Shown: piece after piece, positions 21,717-28,298 of the stretch
Position numbering within the stretch: position 1 is the first letter of the stretch
Layout of the letters: the number at the start of each line of letters is the position of its first letter
IMG/VR virus record: IMGVR_UViG_3300030329_003869
Coordinates: 1-32,830 of that record
DNA: 32,830 nt
Reading direction: 5' to 3' (one strand)
Source: a virus
Translations under genes and position numbers: made by a program
The notes under the pieces: model-generated
The model's database searches: none
Told to the model about the DNA's origin: nothing
Seen by the model: the letters and a program-made list of their open reading frames with translations, nothing else

Positions 21717-22607
21717 ATGGCAAAAGAAGATCTAAGATTCCATCGAGGCTTTTTTGACAACATTAAAATAAAACGGTTCAGGGCAGAGTTTGACAAGGCA
21801 GCCTGCCCACTATGCAGCCTAATGAAAATATGGGTTTATGCGGCAATGCATAAGTCAGAGGGAGAATTTACTGGCGATCACAGCAAGGAAGACTTTGAGC
21901 TAATGGGTGACTGGAATGGAACACCCGGCAAATTTTCCGAGATGCTAATCAAGCACAGGCTGATAGTTGAAACTGCTGACGGATACGCAATCAATGACTG
22001 GGATGAGTGGCAGCCATGGGTAGCCAAAAGTAAACAACGCAGTGCGTCAGCAAGGGCCAATGCTCAAAACAGATGGAGCAAGCGCAATGCGAAATCTGAA
22101 ATTGGCAATGCGGAATCTGAAATTGGCAATGCGGAATCTGAAATTGGCAATGCGGAATCTGAAATTGGCAATGCGGTTTCTAAAATTCGCAATGCTCCTA
22201 CTCCAAATCCAATACCAACTCCAAATCCAAAACCAATACCAATACCAGACGCGCAGGGAGATGATTACCCTAGGGACATCATCAAGTGGTTCAATCGTTC
22301 CGTGGCTCCTCCTTTTTCCTCTTGTTCAGCTATAACCAAAAATGTCAGGTGGAACATCATGCGGGCGATTGACACGCTTAGGGAGATTCATGGGTCGGAT
22401 GCGGTTGATGGTCGAGAGGTACAGGCGTTTCAGGATTATTTGCTGATGGCTAAAGAGCAATATGAGCATGGGCAAGTGCCGTGCAAATGGGGAATCTCGA
22501 ATCTGTGTAAAGAGGACAATATCACCAAAATCCATGACGGGGTATTTTCACCCAAGGAGGCACCCGCAGATTGGGCAGCCGAGGCAAAGGGCAAGGTGTC
22601 GGAATGA
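21717..22607 (+). CDS. Replication initiator (lambda O-like layout) with embedded iterons
   Basis: A 296-residue protein. Residues 1-100 look like the winged-helix DNA-binding domain of phage replication initiators or replisome organisers (LMKIWVYAAMHKSEGEFTGD; KFSEMLIKHRLIVETADGYA; INDWDEWQPW). Residues 122-160 consist of tandem seven-residue repeats (ESEIGNA), encoded by 21-bp iterons, then a Pro/Asn/Thr-rich linker (about 160-176). The C-terminal part (IIKWFNRSVAPPFSSCSAIT onward) resembles the partner-binding end that recruits host helicase or loader. This order, domain-iterons-linker-domain, parallels lambda O, where the origin lies inside the gene. Start ATG 21717 has GGGGAAGAG upstream. 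It overlaps the next gene by four bases. Confidence 0.76.
   Translation: MAKEDLRFHRGFFDNIKIKRFRAEFDKAACPLCSLMKIWVYAAMHKSEGEFTGDHSKEDFELMGDWNGTPGKFSEMLIKHRLIVETADGYAINDWDEWQPWVAKSKQRSASARANAQNRWSKRNAKSEIGNAESEIGNAESEIGNAESEIGNAVSKIRNAPTPNPIPTPNPKPIPIPDAQGDDYPRDIIKWFNRSVAPPFSSCSAITKNVRWNIMRAIDTLREIHGSDAVDGREVQAFQDYLLMAKEQYEHGQVPCKWGISNLCKEDNITKIHDGVFSPKEAPADWAAEAKGKVSE
22084..22195. repeat. Five 21-bp iterons, probable replication origin
   Basis: Units start at 22084, 22105, 22126, 22147 and 22168, with a partial sixth at 22189. Units 2 to 4 are identical; units 1 and 5 differ slightly. Each unit junction carries ATTGGCAAT (last one ATTCGCAAT), a short dyad with ATTG and CAAT arms, so five dyads are spaced exactly two DNA turns apart. 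The array lies within the initiator gene and keeps frame. Tandem array plus dyads fits an initiator-binding origin. Spacers are absent, so it is not a CRISPR array. Confidence 0.75.
22195..22247 (+). other. G-free A/C tract beside the iterons (possible unwinding element)
   Basis: These 53 bases contain no G on the + strand, only A, C and T (CTCCAAATCC, AATACCAACT and similar). They follow the iterons directly. In lambda the AT-rich unwinding region also follows the iterons. Here AT richness is moderate, but strand asymmetry is extreme. The tract encodes the Pro/Asn/Thr linker of the initiator, so coding may also explain it. Confidence 0.45.
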
Positions 22608-23116
22608 TTACAAGAAACCAGGCAATTGATGCCATTCAGGAATATTGCGAGTTCTTTTCAGGTAACGTCCCGAACCACACCAAAGACCGCTGGGTCAAAC
22701 GATTGTGCGAACTCAATATTAGTCGGCCAATCCTAGCAGCCGCAGTCAAGCGGTGTGCTGACAACGACCTAGGAGCCAACTGGAGCAGGCTCAGAGCCTC
22801 GATAGCGGTGGAGAGGAGCATAGAGGCCTCAAAGCGGTTTGACCGCAGCACAGGCGATTCTCAAGCGTTTGAGGACTGGGTGCAGGCCTATAGGGCTGAA
22901 GGGTTAAGCAGCGGGCATCCACCACCACCAGGAGAGGCAAGGGGCAGGACAACAGAGCCTGAGGTGGCCCAAGTTTGTCTTGGGGTGATCAGCGACATCC
23001 TAGCCGGCCGGACTAGGTGCCCGAGGGAGTTTGCACACCATGACATACATGCAACGGGTGACAAAGAGGAAGAATGGTTTTGGGGTAGGGTGAGCGATAA
23101 ATGCAAAGAATCATAA
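22604..23116 (+). CDS. Replication-module protein, possibly loader-like
   Basis: A 170-residue protein not recognised by family. It starts at ATG 22604, overlapping the initiator stop as ATGA; a longer in-frame start at 22571 is less likely. The N-terminal half is helical (TRNQAIDAIQEYCEFFSGNV; KDRWVKRLCELNISRPILAA; RCADNDLGANWSRLRASIAV), the middle Pro-rich (SSGHPPPPGEARG). It sits where lambda-like phages carry the helicase loader P, and the overlap suggests co-synthesis, but no Walker motif is visible. A loader or replisome adaptor role is therefore position-based. Confidence 0.55.
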   Translation: MITRNQAIDAIQEYCEFFSGNVPNHTKDRWVKRLCELNISRPILAAAVKRCADNDLGANWSRLRASIAVERSIEASKRFDRSTGDSQAFEDWVQAYRAEGLSSGHPPPPGEARGRTTEPEVAQVCLGVISDILAGRTRCPREFAHHDIHATGDKEEEWFWGRVSDKCKES

Positions 23117-23466
23117 AAAACCAGGAAACAATTGAGGACCTGCTCAGGCTCAAAAAAAGAATCATGAAATACTGGGCAGCGAATCGGGACCTGCCCAAGT
23201 TTGCGATTGCTCGAAAGTTTGGCGTGGGAGACCACAAGCTACAGTATTTGTTGACAGCCAATCCACCCTACCCAGCGAGGTATAAGCAGGCGGCCAAGAG
23301 GCTAAAAATCCCGGTTGAGGAAGTGGCTAAAAACTACGAGGCAGGAAAGAGATGGTGCAGCATTTGTTGCACATGGGACAAGGTTGAAAATTTTGGAAAT
23401 TATAGCGCACCGAGTATACGGCATCGGTCAGTGTTTTGTGGAGGCAAGAAAAATGGGAATAAGTAG
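23101..23466 (+). CDS. Putative DNA-binding protein with C-terminal zinc finger
   Basis: A 121-residue protein. Residues 25-52 (YWAANRDLPKFAIARKFGVG; DHKLQYLL) look like a helix-turn-helix. The C-terminal part holds Cys86, Cys89 and Cys90 in KRWCSICCTWDK, and a further Cys in SVFCGGKK, consistent with a small zinc finger with some His (RHRSVF). The start overlaps the previous gene by 16 bp. It is likely a phage transcription or replication accessory protein; no specific family can be named. Confidence 0.6.
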   Translation: MQRIIKNQETIEDLLRLKKRIMKYWAANRDLPKFAIARKFGVGDHKLQYLLTANPPYPARYKQAAKRLKIPVEEVAKNYEAGKRWCSICCTWDKVENFGNYSAPSIRHRSVFCGGKKNGNK

Positions 23467-23800
23467 AGACTGGGCAGAGAGCTGGAAACATCCGCACGAG
23501 GACTACAGCAATGTGATTGACTATGATGGGATAAGACCAGGAGCGGTGACCCTAAAGACACGGCATCGAAGTCCCGATGATGACTTTTTAGCCAAGCATC
23601 AGGACAAGCTCCTGCTGAGGCGATTGGGCGAAGAGGTCAAGAGAGCAACCCGGATTGCAGGGTTAGAAACAGTGGAGGAACTGATGTTTCTATTGTCCAC
23701 CGTTGTCTATGGCGTTTCACGTGAAACATGGGTGATTCATAGAAGCGAGGGACTCAAGAGACCTGGGCAGATATGCAAGCGAGGCAGATGCCAGGAATAA
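23453..23800 (+). CDS. Small early-region protein carrying the parS-like site
   Basis: A 115-residue protein not recognised. ATG 23453 has GGAGG at 23440-23444, eight bases upstream, and is preferred to the long ORF starting at 23315, which would overlap the previous gene by 150 bp. The sequence is charged and helical (DDDFLAKHQDKLLLRRLGEE; VKRATRIAGLETVEELMFLL). Near its end the codons for GVSRETW include the perfect palindrome GTTTCACGTGAAAC. The end is basic (RPGQICKRGRCQE). Function unknown. Confidence 0.65.
   Translation: MGISRDWAESWKHPHEDYSNVIDYDGIRPGAVTLKTRHRSPDDDFLAKHQDKLLLRRLGEEVKRATRIAGLETVEELMFLLSTVVYGVSRETWVIHRSEGLKRPGQICKRGRCQE
23713..23728. promoter_or_regulatory. parS-like ParB-binding site
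   Basis: The 16 bases CGTTTCACGTGAAACA match the widely conserved bacterial parS centromere TGTTTCACGTGAAACA at all positions but the first. The inner 14 bases are a perfect palindrome. The site lies within coding sequence for GVSRETW. It stands 233 bp upstream of a gene with a ParB-type domain. Whether host ParB or the phage protein binds it is unknown. Confidence 0.6.
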
Positions 23801-23866
23801 CCATGCAGTTGTTGGATTGAGTTTGCACCATCAAGTTTTTTGCGTTACAAAACAGAATAAGGAACA

Positions 23867-23998
23867 ATGCAGCATAAGCACGCGGAATGCCTGAGGGCGA
23901 TTCGGTACAATAAGGTACAAGCGGGGTTTATGCGGTGTGGTTTCATGTGGCGCATAAAAAATGGAATTAGAGCAGCAGTTCGAAGAAGTAGAAATTGA
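23867..23998 (+). CDS. Possible small basic ORF before the methyltransferase
   Basis: A 43-codon frame filling part of the 160-bp gap 23801-23960, starting at ATG 23867 with AAGGA five to nine bases upstream and overlapping the methyltransferase start. The product is basic (HKHAECLRAIRYNKVQAGFM; RIKNGIRAAVRRSRN). The same gap has GGTACAA twice (23904-23910 and 23914-23920), spaced ten bases, which might be a regulatory repeat. The gap could equally be an untranslated leader for the next gene, which itself has no good ribosome site. Confidence 0.3.
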   Translation: MQHKHAECLRAIRYNKVQAGFMRCGFMWRIKNGIRAAVRRSRN

Positions 23999-25613
23999 TA
24001 AGTTAAAAACCCATCCTGGCAACCCTAGAAATGGGGATATTGACCTGATTGGCGAGAGCATAAACGTCAACGGGTTCTTCGGTGCTATCGTAGCCCAGAG
24101 GTCAACAGGCCGTATTTTAGCGGGCAATCACAGATGGAAGGCTGCAAAGGCAGAAGGCAAGGATAAGGTCCCAGTTGCTTGGGTAGACGTTGATGACGAC
24201 CATGCGCTTAGGATTCTGCTTGCTGACAATCGGACCAATGATGTGGCCAGCTATGATGAAAGCCAGCTTGCAAGCCTACTTGCAGAGTTGAATGAGTCTT
24301 GCGGTCTCGAGGGAACAGGCTACAAGCCTGAAGACCTTGAGCAGCTGCTAACTGAGGTATCACCGGAGCCAGAGCCAAGTCAGAGCCAGGACGAGAGGGA
24401 TGCAGAGAATGAAGCCCTTGACGTAATCCCTGAACGTATAGAGGCAAGGACTAAGCAAGGCGAGGTCGTGAAGCTAGGTCAACATAGGTTGCACTGCGTT
24501 GATTGCCTTGAGCTGATGAGAAGCCTTGAACCCAATAGCATTGATGCTGTTGTGACTGATCCTCCTTATGGCATTGGCTTCATGGGAAAGGGCTGGGATG
24601 TAGCCGTACCCGGTGAGGACTGGGCCCGGGAGTGTCTTCGAGTCCTGAAGCCCGGTGGGCACTTGATAGCGTTCGCAGCTACTCGGACGGTCCACCGGTT
24701 GACCGTCGCAGTAGAGGACGCAGGGTTTGAGATACGCGACCAGATAGGCTGGCTCCAATGGCAAGGTTTCCCGAAGTCGATGGACGTATCCAAGGCGATC
24801 GACAAGGCGGCAGGATTAACTAGGGAAGTGATTGGGGAAAAAATTACTGCCGATGGAAAAAAAGCCTCTGCGCGTCTTGCCAAAAGGGCGCGCGGTGGTA
24901 AAGGAGGTTTACAAGGGGATAAGTATGGCACCTATAAAAATGATCCTGTAAAAACAACAATGGTCACTGCCCCCGCCTCCCCAGAATCTCGCCGCTGGTC
25001 AGGATGGGGTACCGCCCTGAAGCCTGCACAGGAGCCGGCTGTGCTCGCACGCAAACCGCTCGACGGCACCGTTGCGGAGAACGTTTTGAAATGGGGCACG
25101 GGTGGACTCAACATTGATGCAACCCGGATTGCGTATGGTGATGAGTCTTGGCCCGGCCCTAGTGAGGAGTTGAAAACACAAATAAGTGGTATCCCAGGCG
25201 CAAACGGAACCATGGGGGATTTTCAAGGAGCGGTCGAGTGCATCCCTAGTGATCTCGGCAGATGGCCAGCAAACATTTACTATTGCCCCAAGCCATCAAG
25301 AGGCGAAAAAGAGGAAGGATGCGAAGATCTTCAAGAAACTGAATCAGCTTCACCAGCAGAACCAGGAGGCTGGAAAGAGAAAGCAGTCAAGAACTATCAT
25401 CCAACGGTCAAGCCCACTAAGCTGATGCGATGGCTGCTTAGATTAGTCACTCCACAGAATGCAGTTGTGCTTGAGCCATTCGCAGGAAGTGGGACAACTC
25501 TGGTTGCAGCAGAGCGTGAAGGGTTCAAGGTCATAGCGGCTGAGATATCACCTGAATACTGTGACATCATCAGGGCAAGAGTTGAGAAGGCGATGAATCC
25601 AGATGACATATAG
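23961..25613 (+). CDS. ParB-domain / DNA methyltransferase fusion
   Basis: A 550-residue protein. Residues 1-115 are a ParB/sulfiredoxin-fold domain (VEIDKLKTHPGNPRNGD; GFFGAIVAQ; GRILAGNHRWKAAKAEG in the ParB box position). No ParB helix-turn-helix follows. Residues 165-550 are a DNA amino-methyltransferase of beta order: motif IV DPPY (200-203), a target-recognition insert (about 285-430), the HPTVKP box (480-485) and the AdoMet-binding FAGSGTT (507-513). It methylates adenine N6 or cytosine N4 in a sequence that cannot be read from the protein. Such proteins can protect phage DNA from host restriction. ATG 23961 is the first start after a stop. It overlaps terS by 11 bp. Confidence 0.88.
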   Translation: MELEQQFEEVEIDKLKTHPGNPRNGDIDLIGESINVNGFFGAIVAQRSTGRILAGNHRWKAAKAEGKDKVPVAWVDVDDDHALRILLADNRTNDVASYDESQLASLLAELNESCGLEGTGYKPEDLEQLLTEVSPEPEPSQSQDERDAENEALDVIPERIEARTKQGEVVKLGQHRLHCVDCLELMRSLEPNSIDAVVTDPPYGIGFMGKGWDVAVPGEDWARECLRVLKPGGHLIAFAATRTVHRLTVAVEDAGFEIRDQIGWLQWQGFPKSMDVSKAIDKAAGLTREVIGEKITADGKKASARLAKRARGGKGGLQGDKYGTYKNDPVKTTMVTAPASPESRRWSGWGTALKPAQEPAVLARKPLDGTVAENVLKWGTGGLNIDATRIAYGDESWPGPSEELKTQISGIPGANGTMGDFQGAVECIPSDLGRWPANIYYCPKPSRGEKEEGCEDLQETESASPAEPGGWKEKAVKNYHPTVKPTKLMRWLLRLVTPQNAVVLEPFAGSGTTLVAAEREGFKVIAAEISPEYCDIIRARVEKAMNPDDI

Positions 25614-26082
25614 AGGAAAACTAAACCCCAAAACCCAGCGCAAGATTTATCAAGCAATCAGGGCAGGCAACTACAAAGAGGTTGCTTGTCAGTTTGCAGG
25701 GATTAGTCACACAACGCTTAGAAACTGGGTGAAGCGAGGCGAGGAGTCGGAAGCCAAGGGCAATGAAAACTGCATCTACTATCATTTCCTGAAGGGCCTA
25801 CAAGAGGCAGAAGCTGAAGCCGAGGTTAGGAACGTAGCCATAGTGCAGAAGGCAGCAGAGAAGCAGTGGCAAGCCTCTGCATGGATGTTGGAAAGAAGGC
25901 ACCCAGACAGATGGTCAAGGAATGACAAGCAACGGTTAGAAGTCAAGGCAGAGGTTGAGGTTGATGACAACAGCGCAAGAGACAGACTCCAAGGCATATT
26001 GGATGGCATCGCTAAACGACTCGGAGAGGAAGAAGGCAATTCAAAACCTGACGGAACAGGAGGCGAGCCTGATTCTGTATGA
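25603..26082 (+). CDS. terS: Terminase small subunit
   Basis: A 159-residue protein directly before the large terminase. Residues 15-50 (IYQAIRAGNYKEVACQFAGI; SHTTLRNWVKRGEE) form a helix-turn-helix used to recognise the packaging site. A central helical segment (LQEAEAEAEVRNVAIVQKAA) suits ring assembly and ASAWMLERRHPDRWSR is a typical end of the oligomerisation core in this family. The C-terminus is acidic. It starts inside the methyltransferase gene and ends 119 bp inside the large terminase frame, so both ends are coupled. It selects phage DNA for packaging. Confidence 0.85.
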   Translation: MTYRGKLNPKTQRKIYQAIRAGNYKEVACQFAGISHTTLRNWVKRGEESEAKGNENCIYYHFLKGLQEAEAEAEVRNVAIVQKAAEKQWQASAWMLERRHPDRWSRNDKQRLEVKAEVEVDDNSARDRLQGILDGIAKRLGEEEGNSKPDGTGGEPDSV

Positions 26083-27301
26083 GTGGTCTTTTTGGGCTCG
26101 CAAGAATCAGCTACCCCCTAATGGCCACTGGCGCTACTGGTTGGTCAAAGCGGGAAGAGGCTGGGGCAAGACTAGAACAGGCGCTGAATGGGTGCGTAAT
26201 AGAGTGGAAGAAGGAGCAAAAAGAATTGCCATCGTTGGAAGGACAGCGGCCGATGTGCGTGATGTAATGGTTGAGGGTCGCAGCGGAATCCTTAGTGTGT
26301 TCCCACCTGCGCAGCGTCCGGTTTATGAGCCAAGCAAAAGAAGGATAACCTTCCATAACAAGGCAGTGGCCACAACCTACTCAGCAGATGAACCCGAGAT
26401 GCTTCGTGGTCCTGAGCACGACACTGCATGGGCAGATGAATTATGCGCTTGGCGCTTCCCTGATGCCTGGGACCAACTGCAATTTGGATTGCGTGTGGGC
26501 AATGACCCAAGAGCGATCGTCACGACAACGCCAAAACCTTCGAGGCTAATCAGAGACCTTATGAGGCACCCTCACTGTGTAGTAACGCACGGGTCAACAT
26601 TTGAAAATAGAGCAAACGTAGCCCAGGCTTGGCTTGATAACATCCTACAGAAATACGAGGGCACCACACTAGGCAGGCAAGAATTACACGCCGAACTATT
26701 AGATGAGATGCCGGGTGCATTATGGACAAGGATGGCCCTTGATAATACAAGGTGTTTTGATGTCCCTAAAGGCCTGCAAAGAATCGTTGTGGCGATAGAC
26801 CCAGCAACCACGAGTAAGAAGACTTCAGATGATACAGGAATCGTTGTTGCTGCAATTGATGGGTCAGGCGATGGATATCTACTTGAGGACCTGACCTGTC
26901 ATGTAAGCCCTTCTCAGTGGGCACAGGTGGCGGTTGATGCGTATCACCGATGGAAGGCAGACAGGATTGTAGCTGAGACAAATCAGGGCGGTGATATGGT
27001 TGAGGCCACGATTAGAACAATAGACCGCAGCGTTCCATACCTAGGCATCCACGCATCAAGAAACAAGCAAGCAAGAGCAGAACCCGTCAGCGCATTGTAT
27101 GAGCAAAAGAGGATAAGCCATGTGGGCCTATTCAAGGACCTAGAAGATGAGCTTTGCTCGTGGGTGCCTAACTCGAACATGCCTAGCCCTAATCGATTAG
27201 ATGCTCTTGTATGGGCCTTCACTGAGCTTATGCTAAAGAACAGGTCAAGCATGATTCACATCGACCCAAGCGTGAATTATCGAGGGGATGTATGGCTGTG
27301 A
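25964..27301 (+). CDS. terL: Terminase large subunit (ATPase and nuclease)
   Basis: A 445-residue packaging motor and nuclease. Walker A is AGRGWGKTRTG (63-73), Walker B TAWADEL (154-160) with Asp158/Glu159, and the coupling motif TTTPKP (187-192). The C-terminal RNase H-like nuclease has Asp in IVVAIDPATTS, Glu in RIVAETNQGGDM and Asp in PNRLDALVWAF. ATG 25964 is chosen over an upstream TTG; ATG 26003 (AAGG eight bases upstream) would also leave the motor complete, with MASLNDSERKKAIQNLTEQE as a normal-looking N-terminus. It reads in a different frame from terS over the overlap. It translocates DNA through the portal and cuts it. Confidence 0.93.
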   Translation: MTTAQETDSKAYWMASLNDSERKKAIQNLTEQEASLILYEWSFWARKNQLPPNGHWRYWLVKAGRGWGKTRTGAEWVRNRVEEGAKRIAIVGRTAADVRDVMVEGRSGILSVFPPAQRPVYEPSKRRITFHNKAVATTYSADEPEMLRGPEHDTAWADELCAWRFPDAWDQLQFGLRVGNDPRAIVTTTPKPSRLIRDLMRHPHCVVTHGSTFENRANVAQAWLDNILQKYEGTTLGRQELHAELLDEMPGALWTRMALDNTRCFDVPKGLQRIVVAIDPATTSKKTSDDTGIVVAAIDGSGDGYLLEDLTCHVSPSQWAQVAVDAYHRWKADRIVAETNQGGDMVEATIRTIDRSVPYLGIHASRNKQARAEPVSALYEQKRISHVGLFKDLEDELCSWVPNSNMPSPNRLDALVWAFTELMLKNRSSMIHIDPSVNYRGDVWL

Positions 27302-27504
27302 TGAATTTCGTGTGCAAGCATGACAACATCTGCCGAGACTGTAACGACTGTTATGATGATGCTCGTGCCGAGTCGGAAGTTTATGAGGGAGGCATTTTTG
27401 TGCCTGATGATTTGATATGTGAGAGGCACCCGGTTGTGCCTTTGACGGAGCATTACGACTGCATCATTTGCTGTTATGCATCGGGGGATGATGCGGATGA
27501 CTAA
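27292..27504 (+). CDS. Cys-rich 70-residue protein between terminase and head genes
   Basis: A 70-residue acidic protein with eight Cys: 8, 14, 17, 20, 43, 57, 60 and 61, the first group in KHDNICRDCNDCYDD and the last in YDCIICCYASG. This suggests one or two zinc sites. The ATG overlaps the end of terL, with GAGGGG four bases upstream. No family is recognised. Similar small zinc-binding proteins accompany packaging genes in other phages; a specific role is not evident. Confidence 0.65.
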   Translation: MAVMNFVCKHDNICRDCNDCYDDARAESEVYEGGIFVPDDLICERHPVVPLTEHYDCIICCYASGDDADD

Positions 27505-28285
27505 CCCAAGGCTATTAGGCCAGCGCAGAAAACAAAGAGAGGCTAGGGCCAAGGCTTATGAAAAGGCCTTGATGAAATGGCTCAATAGTTATCGGAGATA
27601 CAGGCAGAGGGTAGCCATTGAAGCAGCCAAGGGTCAGTTCAAAAAGCAGCAGACAAAGGATGAGTTTTTCGAAGAGCAGCTTGCTGCTATCATGAGAATC
27701 TACGGAGCAAGGGAGGCTGCTGAGTCTGCCAACATGGCAGCGGGAAATGTCATCGTTCCGGGTCAAGCAGTAGCAGAAGCCACAGAGGCAAAAGGAACGC
27801 GTATCAAATGGTTTTGGCGAGAATACGAAGACGGCATAATCAGAAGGGCGCACGACATCCTTGTAGATACTCAGTTGAAGGTGAATCAGCAAGTTAACGC
27901 AGTGGTGCTTGAAGCGTTGAAGGAGATTCCAAGGCCAAGCGCAGGAGAGCTAGCGAGAAGAATCGCCACCCAGGCCTTTGAAGATGAATATGTGTTTAGC
28001 CCTAAAAGAGCAGCGGTAATTGCAAGAACTGAACTTGCTCAAGCTCAAAACAGCGGGACCTACGAAGGCTACAAAGCAACGGGGGTTAAGATGATCGAAT
28101 GGTTGGCCTTCAATGACGGTAAAAGTGGAGCCAGAAAGCACAACAATATGGACAGCCAGAAGGTCAAGGTCGGTGAGAAGTTTTACAATAAAGCCACAAA
28201 GGAGAGTCTGAGATTCCCAGGTGACCCGACGGCACCAATTAGCGAGACGATAAATTGCAGATGCACGGTTGCGCCGGTCATCTAA
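27497..28285 (+). CDS. Minor head protein (SPP1 gp7 / Mu F-like)
   Basis: A 262-residue protein of the head-morphogenesis family that binds the portal and enters the head with the DNA. The N-terminal half is basic and helical (RRKQREARAKAYEKALMKWL). The diagnostic C-terminal part is RAAVIARTELAQAQNSGTYE, MIEWLAFNDGKSGARKHNNM and the close TAPISETINCRCTVAPV, which carries the CRC motif of Mu F-like proteins. ATG 27497 is chosen because GGGGG at 27483-27487 precedes it by nine bases; 27476 and 27488 are in frame. Unusually it comes before the portal gene. It overlaps the Cys-rich gene by eight bases. Confidence 0.82.
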   Translation: MTNPRLLGQRRKQREARAKAYEKALMKWLNSYRRYRQRVAIEAAKGQFKKQQTKDEFFEEQLAAIMRIYGAREAAESANMAAGNVIVPGQAVAEATEAKGTRIKWFWREYEDGIIRRAHDILVDTQLKVNQQVNAVVLEALKEIPRPSAGELARRIATQAFEDEYVFSPKRAAVIARTELAQAQNSGTYEGYKATGVKMIEWLAFNDGKSGARKHNNMDSQKVKVGEKFYNKATKESLRFPGDPTAPISETINCRCTVAPVI

Positions 28286-28298
28286 GGAGAAGAAGAAA

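Noticed and set aside
22084-22195. Tandem repeats as a CRISPR array
   Set aside because: The units are contiguous with no unique spacers, keep frame in a coding gene, and fit iterons.
24474-24931. Overlapping - strand frames opposite the methyltransferase
   Set aside because: They overlap each other and oppose a gene with clear catalytic motifs, so they are shadows.
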